A stretch of DNA of 64,000 nt from Eubacterium multiforme. Lineage in GTDB: Bacteria; Bacillota; Clostridia; Clostridiales; Clostridiaceae. Every line of letters starts with the position of its first letter. The stretch's first letter is position 1. The notes under the pieces are model-generated. The model worked only from the letters and a program-made list of their open reading frames with translations. It was not told where the DNA came from and searched no databases. The stretch is taken from the NCBI RefSeq assembly GCF_030813415.1, contig NZ_JAUSUF010000001.1:124001-188000 (forward strand), given 5' to 3'. The position numbers and the translations under genes are program-made. Below, piece after piece: positions 37,301-45,145 of the stretch.

Positions 37301-37833
37301 TCATGAGAAGTTCTAAATCCATCAAAGAAACTTAAGAAAGGAACTCTTGATTTAATAGATGCTAAGTGTGCTACTGCTGATAAGTCCATTACTTCTTGAA
37401 CTGATCCTTCTGCAATCATTGCAAATCCAGTATTTCTTGTTGACATAACATCTTGATGATCTCCAAATATACAAATTGATGATGTTGCAATTGCTCTAGC
37501 AGCTACATGAAATACTCCTGGAAGCAATTCACCAGCAATTTTGTACATATTAGGAATCATTAACAATAAACCTTGTGATGCAGTATAGGTTGTTGTTAAT
37601 GCTCCTCCTTGTAATGATCCATGAGTAGCTCCAGCAGCTCCTCCTTCTGATTGTAATTCTACAATCTTAACAGGTTGTCCAAAAATATTTTTTCTTCCTT
37701 TAGCAGCCCATTCGTCAACATGTTCAGCCATTGGTGATGATGGTGTTATAGGATATATTGCTGCAACTTCAGTGAATTCATAAGATATATGAGCTGCGGC
37801 AGTATTACCATCCATAGTCTTCATTTTTCTCAT
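34321..37833 (-). CDS. nifJ: Pyruvate:ferredoxin (flavodoxin) oxidoreductase
   Basis: Converts pyruvate plus CoA to acetyl-CoA and CO2, reducing ferredoxin; the central energy reaction of saccharolytic clostridia. 1170 aa in a single chain, with the usual order: TPP/pyrimidine domain with YPITPSSPM at residue 27, CoA-binding domain, two [4Fe-4S] clusters in CIQCNQCSYVCP (near 690) and CTGCGNCAQVCP (near 745), and the TPP-binding domain with FSGACAGCGETPY (near 815) and GGDGWSYDIGYGG (near 960). AGAGGG site. Upstream DNA carries overlapping CcpA- and Rex-type motifs. Confidence 0.97.
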   Translation of the reverse strand: MRKMKTMDGNTAAAHISYEFTEVAAIYPITPSSPMAEHVDEWAAKGRKNIFGQPVKIVELQSEGGAAGATHGSLQGGALTTTYTASQGLLLMIPNMYKIAGELLPGVFHVAARAIATSSICIFGDHQDVMSTRNTGFAMIAEGSVQEVMDLSAVAHLASIKSRVPFLSFFDGFRTSHEVQKVEVLEQEDLKPLLDMEAVKEFRERALSPNHPVTRGTALNSDTYFQSREAVNKFYNAVPDIVEGYMAEITKITGREYHCFDYYGAKDADRIVVTMGSSTDVCEETVDYLIKHGEKVGVIKVRLYRPFDVEKLKKAIPATVKKIAVLDKVKEVGSNGEPLYLDVLSAYANEKDAPLIIGGRYGLGSKDPTPSHIATIFDNLAKDEPKDKFTIGIVDDVTNTSLEVTKDIDATKEGTVACKFWGLGSDGTVGANKSAIKIIGDHTDMYAQGYFSYDSKKSGGVTVSHLRFGKTPIKSPYLIDKADFVACHNQAYVHKYNVLDGLKKNGTFLLNTIWTPEEIEEHLPASYKRYIAKNNIKFYTLNAVKIAQEIGLGGRINMIMQSAFFKLANIIPIDDAVKYLKDAVVTSYGKKGQKVVDMNNAAIDKGIESIVKINIPESWANAEDKETKKPEEVNEFIKRIVEPINKLEGFDLPVSAFNGMEDGTFEPGTAAYEKRGIAINVPEWDKDKCIQCNQCSYVCPHAAIRPFLLNEKEKENAPEKFKSVAAKGLKTAEPMNFTIQVDPLDCTGCGNCAQVCPAPEKALVMKPLHTQEVEIENWDYVIKHVLPKENPMNKTTVKGSQFEQPLMEFSGACAGCGETPYAKLITQLFGDRMIIANATGCSSIWGASAPSTPYTINHKGFGPAWANSLFEDNAEYGLGMFCGAKAVRERLVEEANALIIELEEGEAKEALKDFVEHVEDGAGTRERANRVINALEKLDNCMAKKILEEKDFLIKPSQWIFGGDGWSYDIGYGGVDHVLASGENVNIFVFDTEVYSNTGGQASKATPTAAVAKFTASGKKTKKKDLGMMAMSYGYVYVAQVSMGADKNQTLKAIAEAENYDGPSLIIGYAPCINHGIKLGMGNSQLEAKRAVDCGYWSMYRYNPELKGTGKNPFTLDSKEPKGDFKEFLMGEVRYASLAKAFPEAAEALFEKTYNDAMERLENYKKLAAK

Positions 37834-37958
37834 AATACAATCCCTCTTTTCTAAAAAGTAAAATAAATTATAGCCAAAAGCAAAAATGCCTTCTATATAC
37901 TATTATAGAATAATAAAATTTATTTTTGTTTTTTATTACATTATTTAAAAAATTATTC

Positions 37959-37972
37959 TGAAAACGTTAACA
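37959..37972 (-). promoter_or_regulatory. CcpA cre site upstream of nifJ
   Basis: TGAAAACGTTAACA fits the cre consensus TGWAARCGYTWWCW at every position. It lies about 125 bases before nifJ. Catabolite activation or repression of pyruvate oxidation by CcpA is inferred. Confidence 0.65.
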
Positions 37973-37989
37973 AGTTAACAGCTTGTTAA
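37964..37989 (-). promoter_or_regulatory. Rex-like site overlapping the cre motif
   Basis: ACGTTAA-CAAG-TTAACAG (37964-37981) resembles the Rex operator TTGTTAA-N4-TTAACAA with mismatches only at the outer ends, and TTAACAAG (37967-37974) with CTTGTTAA (37982-37989) forms a further perfect 8-bp inverted repeat. Confidence 0.45.
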
Positions 37990-38046
37990 TATTTATAGTT
38001 TCATTTTTTATTGGATAAGCTATATAAATCCTTCACTTTCAATGTT

Positions 38047-38090
38047 ATTCTTATATTAATGTAGTTAACAAAACCTATTAATATAAGAAT
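38047..38090. repeat. Perfect 14-bp inverted repeat upstream of nifJ
   Basis: ATTCTTATATTAAT (38047-38060) and ATTAATATAAGAAT (38077-38090) with 16 bases between that include GTTAACAAA. No T run follows, so an operator or structured RNA is as likely as a terminator. The rest of 37834-38228 holds nothing else recognisable besides the cre/Rex element and the GH25 terminator. Confidence 0.5.
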
Positions 38091-38167
38091 AAATTTTCAT
38101 TACAAACTATAGATATAAACTCCTTTAAGCCCAAACCTCTAACAGGAGATTTTCTAAATACAAAAAA

Positions 38168-38197
38168 GCTAGAAAAGTTTTTAAAACCTTTCTAGCC
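38168..38197 (-). terminator. Terminator of the GH25 gene
   Basis: GCTAGAAAAG and CCTTTCTAGC pair with one mismatch around a T/A loop; a run of T follows on the minus strand. Confidence 0.75.
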
Positions 38198-38228
38198 CCT
38201 TAAAATATTTTTTTATTATCCTTTAAAA

Positions 38229-39209
38229 TTATTTTTCAAATAACTTTTTCCAAGTATTTTTACCTACAACTCCATCTATAGTTATTTTATTTGCTTTTTG
38301 AAATCTTTTTACTCCTTCTAAAGTATCTTTTCCAAAGATTCCATCTGATCCAAATTTTCCAACTAAAAACCCTTTATTAATTAATCTTTTTTGTATTATC
38401 TTTGTAATATTACCTCTTGCACCTACTGAAACATTAACACATTTATTTAATGTTTTTTCTCCAAAATAACCATCAACAATTAAATTAGCTATAAACTGTT
38501 TGTTAAGTTCTCTTTGTAGCTCTTTAACAATATCTCCACTTATACTAACTTTCCATAGTTCATTTTTTGAAGATGTATTTGTATTATTAGAAGAATGAGA
38601 ACTTCTATTTATAAATATTTTATTAGTAAATTCATTCATATCACAAAAACCTTCTATTCCACTTACCTTTCCCTTATCAGTGTATTGAAATCCAACCCAT
38701 TCCTTCCATATACCATTTTCTCCTGGAATGTTAACTCCATAATGAGCTATCCAAAGTTTATACTTATTAAGTCTATAATCAAGTTTAGTTTTTGCAAAAT
38801 TAGTATAAGTGTAAATTATACATTCATAACCACTTAAATTCTTAAACTCATTTAAAAATTCAATACACCTATTTGTAACTTCCTTTGCACTTCTTCCTCC
38901 ATTTTCTTTTTCTATATCTAATACTGGAATAACCTGAAATTTTTTATTTTTAATTGAATTCCAAAAATCTCTTGCCTGCTCTTTTGGATCTGTTTTGTCA
39001 CTCATAAAATGATAGAAGCCTATACTTATATTTTCATTTCTTGCACCATTATAATGTTCTTCTAATCTTTTATCTACAAAATCTATTCCTTCTGTAGCTT
39101 TTATAATAACAACTTCTATACCATCTTTCTTAACCTTAGAAAAATCTATATTTTTTTGCCAATTACTAATGTCTACACCTTTAATATTTCTTTTATTTCT
39201 ACTTTTCAT
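38229..39209 (-). CDS. GH25 lysozyme with peptidoglycan-binding domain
   Basis: Muramidase of glycoside hydrolase family 25. 326 aa from the ATG at 39209 (GAGAGG site; the GTG at 39218 is too close to it). The catalytic domain (residues about 12-205) opens with KGVDISNWQ, has VIPVLDIEKENGG with the catalytic acidic pair (near 105) and WKEWVGFQYTDKGKVSGIEG at its end. The rest (235-326) contains PG_binding_1-type repeats (VDGYFGEKTL, DGIFGKDTLEGVKRFQKAN, IDGVVGKNTWKKL). No signal peptide is seen, so export may be by lysis or another route; no phage genes are nearby. Confidence 0.9.
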   Translation of the reverse strand: MKSRNKRNIKGVDISNWQKNIDFSKVKKDGIEVVIIKATEGIDFVDKRLEEHYNGARNENISIGFYHFMSDKTDPKEQARDFWNSIKNKKFQVIPVLDIEKENGGRSAKEVTNRCIEFLNEFKNLSGYECIIYTYTNFAKTKLDYRLNKYKLWIAHYGVNIPGENGIWKEWVGFQYTDKGKVSGIEGFCDMNEFTNKIFINRSSHSSNNTNTSSKNELWKVSISGDIVKELQRELNKQFIANLIVDGYFGEKTLNKCVNVSVGARGNITKIIQKRLINKGFLVGKFGSDGIFGKDTLEGVKRFQKANKITIDGVVGKNTWKKLFEK

Positions 39210-39298
39210 TAAAAACACCTCTCATAAATAATATATTTATTAGAAATAAAGTGTTCCAGTACTCTATTTCCATATATTATATATGCACTTAAATATTT

Positions 39299-39919
39299 TT
39301 AATAAATATTTTGATTTTCTTTTAATTCTAAATAAAAGTTTGTTTCTGTTATCCCTTGATATGGTATTACCCATAATGAACCTATTCCTAAAGTTAAAAT
39401 TGATACTATCCACCATCCAATAAAACTTAATTCTAATACAAAATAATCCCATTTATATCCTCTAATTAACTCACTGCTTTCTCTTAAACATTGAGTTATT
39501 GATTTTTCTTTATCCTCACTTAAAATATAATAAGCTTGTGAAAACATAATAGCTATTATAACTCCAGGAATTACAAAAAATAATGTTCCTATAAATATAC
39601 AAATTCCTGATAATATATTTAATCCTAAAGTTTTTAAATAAATATCAAAATTAGAAAATAAATCATTTATACTTATTTCTTTTCCTCTTACAAGATTTAA
39701 TGAAAATTTACTTATTCCAACTGTAATAAGTCCGCCAAGTAAAAAACCTACTGCATTTGTAAAAAATACTACTTTATTAATATCAAAATAATCTCCAATT
39801 TCTTTAGAAGCACCCATTCCAATTATTACACTATAAATTAGAAATGCTACAATTGATATTCCCCACTTTCCTCTTAACTGCATTCTTGCACGACTTTTTA
39901 ATTCCCCTGTACTACTCAT
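39299..39919 (-). CDS. DUF975-type membrane protein
   Basis: 206 aa from the ATG at 39919, which follows GGAGGAG by seven bases; a TTG at 39934 precedes the site. The N terminus STGELKSRARMQLRGKWG and end IGSLWVIPYQGITETNFYLEL are characteristic of the DUF975 integral membrane family, with four or five hydrophobic segments between. Function unknown. Single gene; I see no other gene in 39920-40201. Confidence 0.8.
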   Translation of the reverse strand: MSSTGELKSRARMQLRGKWGISIVAFLIYSVIIGMGASKEIGDYFDINKVVFFTNAVGFLLGGLITVGISKFSLNLVRGKEISINDLFSNFDIYLKTLGLNILSGICIFIGTLFFVIPGVIIAIMFSQAYYILSEDKEKSITQCLRESSELIRGYKWDYFVLELSFIGWWIVSILTLGIGSLWVIPYQGITETNFYLELKENQNIY

Positions 39920-40131
39920 ATTTATCTCCTCCAATTAATATTTTTTATTTATAATATGTTTTAATTATACAATATATTAACCTTATAATAAAGTATTAAT
40001 TAACCTTTTTAGTAATATTAATTATTTTTTAATATATTATAATTAACTTTATTGTATTTTATGTGAATTTATAGTCTTATAGAATTTAATTAAAGTAGGT
40101 TCTAAAATTTTTGTATAAGTTTTTAAAGCAA

Positions 40132-40177
40132 AAAAAATGTTCATTAAAAAAATAAATTTTTTAATGAACATTTTTTA
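40132..40177 (-). terminator. Terminator of the acetyltransferase gene
   Basis: AAAATGTTCATTAAAAAA and TTTTTTAATGAACATTTT pair perfectly around a short A/T loop. Confidence 0.8.
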
Positions 40178-40201
40178 TTTAGCTATATTTTAAATTATCT
40201 T

Positions 40202-40636
40202 TTATCTTATATTAATAGCGAACTTTATATAATCATCCTTTTCTACTTCTCTAATAAACCCTAAAGATTCAAATATTTTAATTGATGGTATATTATTTTT
40301 ATGAACAAAGGCACTTAATTTATCTATCTCTTCTATGTTTTCTTTAACAAAGGCTACTAAATACTTTACTAATTCTTTACCATAACCTTTTCCTCTCTCT
40401 TCCTTATCAACACAATAATTAATTATACCTTCATTGTCTATAAGATCATAACAAATCTGACCAATGGGAAATAAATCTTCTTCTAAAATAAATAATTTAT
40501 CTATTCTATCATCAAAGTAACTATTAAATTCTTCTAAATTCATTTCTTTGCCATAGCGTGAAAATTTTATTACATCCTCATCATTAATCCATTTAAAAAG
40601 TATATCAAAATCCTCTAAGTTTCCTCTTCTTATCAT
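40202..40636 (-). CDS. GNAT-family acetyltransferase
   Basis: 144 aa, single GNAT domain (RimJ/RimL type). The acetyl-CoA site is ERGKGYGKELVKYLVAF (near residue 83), followed by the HKNNIPSIKIFESLGFIRE motif (near 115) typical of the fold. Substrate not evident. AGGAGC site, own terminator. Confidence 0.88.
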   Translation of the reverse strand: MIRRGNLEDFDILFKWINDEDVIKFSRYGKEMNLEEFNSYFDDRIDKLFILEEDLFPIGQICYDLIDNEGIINYCVDKEERGKGYGKELVKYLVAFVKENIEEIDKLSAFVHKNNIPSIKIFESLGFIREVEKDDYIKFAINIR

Positions 40637-40701
40637 ATCCTTAAGCTCCTAACATTTATAAAATATTATATATATAAGTATACACAATAATTATTATAAA
40701 A

Positions 40702-40759
40702 AAAGTAGTAGAAATAATAATTAAACTTCTAAAGATTAAATATTTATTTCTACTACTTT
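40702..40759 (-). terminator. Terminator of the FAD oxidoreductase pair
   Basis: AAAGTAGTAGAAATAA (40702-40717) and TTATTTCTACTACTTT (40744-40759) are perfect complements with a 26-base loop. Confidence 0.8.
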
Positions 40760-40767
40760 CATTAAGT

Positions 40768-41670
40768 TTATTTTAAAAATTCAATAATATTTTCTACAAC
40801 TTTTTTTGCTTCTTCTACAATTTCTTCTACTGAAGCATGTATATATATTCCATCACCACAGGCAAAAATACCTCTTTTTGAAGTCATAAAATTTTCATCT
40901 ACTAAAGGACCTGTTGTATCTGGATTTAACTCTAATCCACTTCTCATTGCTAATATTCCATCTGATACCATAGGTTTTGCTATTATTAAAGTATCACATT
41001 TTAAAAGCATTTCTTCTCCATTTTTAGTTATTTTAATCATTTCTATTCTATCTTTTCCTATTATATCTTGTAATTCATACCCTAAGTAAAGATTTTTTGT
41101 TAGTCCTAAAACTTCATCACTTACTTTGTTACAAACAGCACCTTTTACATTTATATTTTTATTTTTTATTTTGTTATATATTTTATTAATATTGTGTACC
41201 CCATATAACACAACATCTTTTCCTGGAACCATTCCATCCATATTTAATATTTTTTCTGCCATACCTACAGTAATAATTCCTGAACATCTATCTCCTGTAA
41301 CATTTAAAACATCTCTACCTTTTTCTTTTCCTCCAGTAGCCATTATTATAGCCTCTGCTTTTATTTTCTCTATTCCACCTTTTTTACTAGTGCAAACTAT
41401 TTCTCTATCGTAATCAATTTTTAATACCATTGTGTTTAAGTATGTATCAATACAAGCACCATTAAATTCATTTATCTTTTTTTCTCTATATTGTGCGCCT
41501 GTTACCATTCCACCTTCACTTATATTATAATCACTTCCAATTAGTGATCCCATTAATATATCATCTTTTTCAATTAGAAGAATGTCTTTTATTCCTGAAG
41601 CTTTTGCAAATAGTGCACAATTTATTCCAGATACTCCTCCACCTATTATAACTAAATCATAGCATTTCAT
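40768..41670 (-). CDS. FAD-dependent oxidoreductase, short form
   Basis: 300 aa. N-terminal FAD-binding Rossmann motif VIIGGGVSGINCALFAKASG (residues 7-26), conserved NISEGGMVTGAQYREK, a second ATGG with a nucleotide fold (KDVVLYGVHNI, near 166) and the terminal RGIFACGDGIYIHASVEE with the FAD-contacting aspartate (near 273). Relatives that accompany GlpA-like proteins are typically around 400 aa, so this one is about a quarter shorter, though frame and ends look intact. It starts four bases after the upstream gene and is probably its partner. Confidence 0.82.
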   Translation of the reverse strand: MKCYDLVIIGGGVSGINCALFAKASGIKDILLIEKDDILMGSLIGSDYNISEGGMVTGAQYREKKINEFNGACIDTYLNTMVLKIDYDREIVCTSKKGGIEKIKAEAIIMATGGKEKGRDVLNVTGDRCSGIITVGMAEKILNMDGMVPGKDVVLYGVHNINKIYNKIKNKNINVKGAVCNKVSDEVLGLTKNLYLGYELQDIIGKDRIEMIKITKNGEEMLLKCDTLIIAKPMVSDGILAMRSGLELNPDTTGPLVDENFMTSKRGIFACGDGIYIHASVEEIVEEAKKVVENIIEFLK

Positions 41671-41674
41671 GATT

Positions 41675-43102
41675 TTATACCTCCTTATAACCTACTGCAT
41701 TTGAACCTTTTTTATTTTTCATAACTTCACTTAAGTCAATATTAAGCTCTCTTGCTATTATTTTAGAAATTGGAATTAAACATCCTACTCCTTGGCATCC
41801 ACCCATAGTAGCTCTAGTTCTTCTCTTAACACCATCTACACTTTTTGCTCCAAGTGGTCTATTTATTGCATCTATTATTTCTCCCTCTGTAATAAGTTCA
41901 CACTTACAGACTATTTTTCCGTAATTTGGATTAACCTTAATTAATTCATTTTTTTCTTTTAATCCTAATTTATCAAATTTAATAATTCCTTTTCTTTCTT
42001 TAATAAAGTTATCTTTTAAAACTAACTTATTATTTTTCTCTATTAATTCTTTAACATATACTCCAATTGCAGGTGCAGCTGTTAGTCCTGGAGAATCTAT
42101 TCCAATAACATTTATAAAGTTTTTAGAATTTTTAACTTCTTCTATAACAAAATCATCTTTAAGTTTTGGTCTAACTCCTACAAATGTTGTTATAACTCTC
42201 TTTAAAGGTAATTGCGGTGCTGTTTTCTTAGCTGAATCAATTATTTCTCCTAAGCCTTCTTTTGTAGTTTTAAAATCTTCCTTACTACTTATTTTATGAG
42301 CATTAGGTCCTATTAATAAGTTTCCGTCAACAGTAGGAGTAACTAAAACTCCCTTACTTATTTCACTAGGAACTTGGAATAATGTTTTATTAATTAACTT
42401 TCCTGCTACCTTATCAAATAAAATATATTCACCTTTAACTTCTCTTATTTTATATTGGTAATCGTTAATCATATTATTTATATAATCTCCATTAATACCA
42501 GCCGCATTTATAATTATTTTTCCTTCAATAACTTCTCCGTTATCTAATACAACTTTATAGCTATCTTCAACTTTTTCTATATTTTTAACTTCTGCTTCAA
42601 ATTTAAATTCTACTCCATTAACATTTGCATTTTCTCCTAAAGCAACAGTCATTTCATATGGACTTACAATTCCTGAAGTTTTAGCATATAAAGCACCTAC
42701 TATTTTATTTGAAATATTTTCTTCTAAAGATAGTGCTTCCTCTTTGTTTAAAATTTCAAGTCCTTCAATTCCAAGACTTTGTCCATTTTCTTTAAGCTCT
42801 CTAAGCTTTCTCATCTCATCATCATTGAATGCTAATATAAGTGCTCCGTTTCTCTTAAATGGAAAATCTAAATCTTTTGATAATTCATCAAACATTTTAT
42901 TTCCAATAACATTAAGCTTTCCTTTTAAAGTACCTACAGTTTCATTATATCCAGAATGTACAATTCCACTGTTTGCCTTTGATATTCCACTAGCTAAATC
43001 ATCTCCTTTTTCAATTAGAATAGTATCTAATTCATATTTTGATAACTCTCTAGCTATTGAAGTACCAATAACTCCGCCACCTATAATAATTACATCTTTC
43101 AT
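41675..43102 (-). CDS. GlpA-like FAD-dependent glycerol-3-phosphate/2-hydroxyacid oxidoreductase
   Basis: 475 aa. DAO-type FAD domain (residues 1-370) opens with DVIIIGGGVIGTSIARELSKYELDTILIEK and includes KANSGIVHSGYN. The C-terminal BFD-like [2Fe-2S] domain (about 395-455) has cysteines CKCELITEGE then GGCQGVGC. This is the architecture of anaerobic glycerol-3-phosphate dehydrogenase A-type proteins; in related operons a DUF1667 subunit is third, but none is present here. Two-gene operon with the short FAD protein. AGGGAGG site. Confidence 0.85.
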   Translation of the reverse strand: MKDVIIIGGGVIGTSIARELSKYELDTILIEKGDDLASGISKANSGIVHSGYNETVGTLKGKLNVIGNKMFDELSKDLDFPFKRNGALILAFNDDEMRKLRELKENGQSLGIEGLEILNKEEALSLEENISNKIVGALYAKTSGIVSPYEMTVALGENANVNGVEFKFEAEVKNIEKVEDSYKVVLDNGEVIEGKIIINAAGINGDYINNMINDYQYKIREVKGEYILFDKVAGKLINKTLFQVPSEISKGVLVTPTVDGNLLIGPNAHKISSKEDFKTTKEGLGEIIDSAKKTAPQLPLKRVITTFVGVRPKLKDDFVIEEVKNSKNFINVIGIDSPGLTAAPAIGVYVKELIEKNNKLVLKDNFIKERKGIIKFDKLGLKEKNELIKVNPNYGKIVCKCELITEGEIIDAINRPLGAKSVDGVKRRTRATMGGCQGVGCLIPISKIIARELNIDLSEVMKNKKGSNAVGYKEV

Positions 43103-43570
43103 TTTAGTTCCTCCCTAAAAATATATATAAACTATTTTTATTGTTAAAATATAATTTTTCATAATAAATTAATTCCTATAAAATTCATTTTCCTTTACAT
43201 TAATATAATAAACTTTGAATAATTATAAGTAAAATATCATTTTTATATGTTAATAATAATTATTTAATTATATATAACTTTAAATTACTCATATTTAATT
43301 ATTATCTTTTAATAAAAAAAAAGCCACTCTATTATGTAATTTTTAAAAAAATATTAATATTGTTTATTTAAATAATATAACTTTCTAAAGTTTCAGCCTA
43401 TGTTATAAGATAAGTGTTCATTTATATATATCCCTTAAAACTTACTTAATTTTATAGAAAGTTTTTATTACCTCTTAAAAAATAATATTTAAATATATGA
43501 TTTGCTATTTTTTAAGGTTAGTTATATACTTTTTGTTATATTAAAATAACTAACTTTATAAGGAGGATTT
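43103..43570. other. Gene-free divergent region with two inverted repeats
   Basis: 468 bases, extremely AT-rich. AACTTTCTA (43379-43387) and TAGAAAGTT (43455-43463) could pair across 67 bases, and GTTAGTTAT (43517-43525) pairs with ATAACTAAC (43546-43554) just before the patatin ribosome site. I see no gene or known riboswitch. Confidence 0.45.
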
Positions 43571-44413
43571 ATGCCTAGTTTAATATTAGAAGGAGGTACC
43601 TTTAGACCAATATTTAGTGCTGGTATAATGGATGCTCTATTAGATAATAATATAATGTTCCCATATTGTATTGGTGTTTCAGCAGGTATTGCAAATGCCT
43701 TTTCTTACTTTTCCAATCAAAAGGGAAGGAATATTAATATTTTAGAAAATTATAGGAATGATAGTAGATATTTAAGTTTAAGAAACTTTTTAAAATGTAA
43801 AAGTATTTTTGGATTAGACTTTGTTTTTGATGAGATACCTAATAAATTACTCCCTTATGATAACAAAGCTCTTTGTAATTATAAAGGTAAAATTTTAGTT
43901 GGTGTAACTAATGCTAAAAATGGTAAAACAGAATATTTAGATGGTAAAAAAATTGATAATAAAAATACTATGCTTAGAGCAACATGTGCTATACCACTTT
44001 TCTTTCCACCTATTAAAATAAATAATAATTTTTATTATGATGGAGGATTATGTGATCCTATTCCAATAAGAAAGGCTATTGAAGATGGTAATGATAAACA
44101 TCTAATAATACTTACAAGACCTAAAAGTTATAGAAAAAAGTTAGGTCGTGGAAATATTTTAGCCTCAAAACTAGTAGGTAGAAAATATTCTAATTTAAAG
44201 AATGCATTTCTTACTCGTCATGAAATGTATAATAAAACAGTAAGGTACTGTGAAGAGCTAGAAAGAGAAGGTAAGGCAATTATTTTAAGGCCCTCAGAAG
44301 AACAAGCAATTAATAGTTTTGAAAAAGATGTAACTAAATTAAAAGAAGCTTACAAAAATGGTTATGACCTTGCAGTAGAAAAATTAGATGATATAAAATC
44401 TTTATTTGAATAA
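43571..44413 (+). CDS. Patatin-like phospholipase
   Basis: 280 aa, Ser/Asp hydrolase of the patatin family. EGGTFRPIFSAGIMDALLD forms the oxyanion loop; the nucleophile is S37 in GVSAG; the catalytic aspartate lies in YYDGGLCDPIPI (near residue 160). Likely a cytoplasmic lipid acyl hydrolase; no signal peptide. AAGGAGG site; preceded by a 9-bp inverted repeat. Confidence 0.93.
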   Translation: MPSLILEGGTFRPIFSAGIMDALLDNNIMFPYCIGVSAGIANAFSYFSNQKGRNINILENYRNDSRYLSLRNFLKCKSIFGLDFVFDEIPNKLLPYDNKALCNYKGKILVGVTNAKNGKTEYLDGKKIDNKNTMLRATCAIPLFFPPIKINNNFYYDGGLCDPIPIRKAIEDGNDKHLIILTRPKSYRKKLGRGNILASKLVGRKYSNLKNAFLTRHEMYNKTVRYCEELEREGKAIILRPSEEQAINSFEKDVTKLKEAYKNGYDLAVEKLDDIKSLFE

Positions 44414-44427
44414 AATTTATAAATATA

Positions 44428-44498
44428 AATAAAAAGCAAAATAATACACATTCAAGAAATATTATAAGATTTCCTTGAGTTTATTATTTTGCTTTTAT
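44428..44498. terminator. Bidirectional terminator between patatin and msrB
   Basis: AAAAGCAAAATAATA pairs with TATTATTTTGCTTTT at the end of a long imperfect hairpin (also CAAGAAAT / CCTTGAG region), between the convergent genes. Confidence 0.65.
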
Positions 44499-44558
44499 AT
44501 TTCTCTATATTTTAAGTGACTGTTGATTTTAGATAGATTTTTTAGAAAGTTTTCCTTT

Positions 44559-45005
44559 CTACTTTATTAAATCTATATACTCTTCATATCCTTCACTTTC
44601 CATATCTTCTTTTCTTATAAATTTTAAAGATGCAGAATTTATACAATATCTTAATCCTCCAAGTTCTTTTGGACCATCTGTAAATACATGTCCAAGATGG
44701 GAATCAGAATTTTTACTTCTTACCTCTATTCTATCCATATTAAAACTTGTGTCTCTCTTTTCCTTTAATAAATTTCTATCAATTGGCTTAGAAAAAGCTG
44801 GCCATCCACATCCAGAATCAAATTTGTCACTAGACACAAATAATGGCTCTCCGCTTGTTATATCAACGTAAATTCCTTCCTTAAAGTTATCCCAATAATC
44901 ATTACCAAAAGGAGGCTCTGTTCCATTTTCTTGTGTAATTTTATATTGTAAGTTTGAGAGTTCTTCCTTTAATTGTTTTTTACTTAATTTCTTATACTTT
45001 TTCAT
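44559..45005 (-). CDS. msrB: Peptide methionine-R-sulfoxide reductase
   Basis: Repairs R-methionine sulfoxide in proteins. 148 aa from the ATG at 45005, placed six bases after AGAGGG; the ATG at 45011 touches it. Substrate pocket [13 protein letters not shown] (near residue 65), [10 protein letters not shown] and the catalytic cysteine in [12 protein letters not shown] (near 118). The two CxxC zinc pairs of many MsrB proteins are absent. Stand-alone, with no msrA domain. Confidence 0.94.
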   Translation of the reverse strand: MKKYKKLSKKQLKEELSNLQYKITQENGTEPPFGNDYWDNFKEGIYVDITSGEPLFVSSDKFDSGCGWPAFSKPIDRNLLKEKRDTSFNMDRIEVRSKNSDSHLGHVFTDGPKELGGLRYCINSASLKFIRKEDMESEGYEEYIDLIK

Positions 45006-45145
45006 AATCATCCCTCTTTAAATTTTTAATTAAATCTTATAGTTTTATTTTACCCTATAATTTATATTGTTATAACTAAAATTTAGTATATTTTTAGTTT
45101 CATAACTGTAAAAATTTAAAGATTTATTTCTAATTATATTAAAGT

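Noticed and set aside
38229-39209. Prophage remnant around the GH25 lysozyme
   Set aside because: No holin, integrase, tail or capsid genes and no att-like repeats in the flanks.
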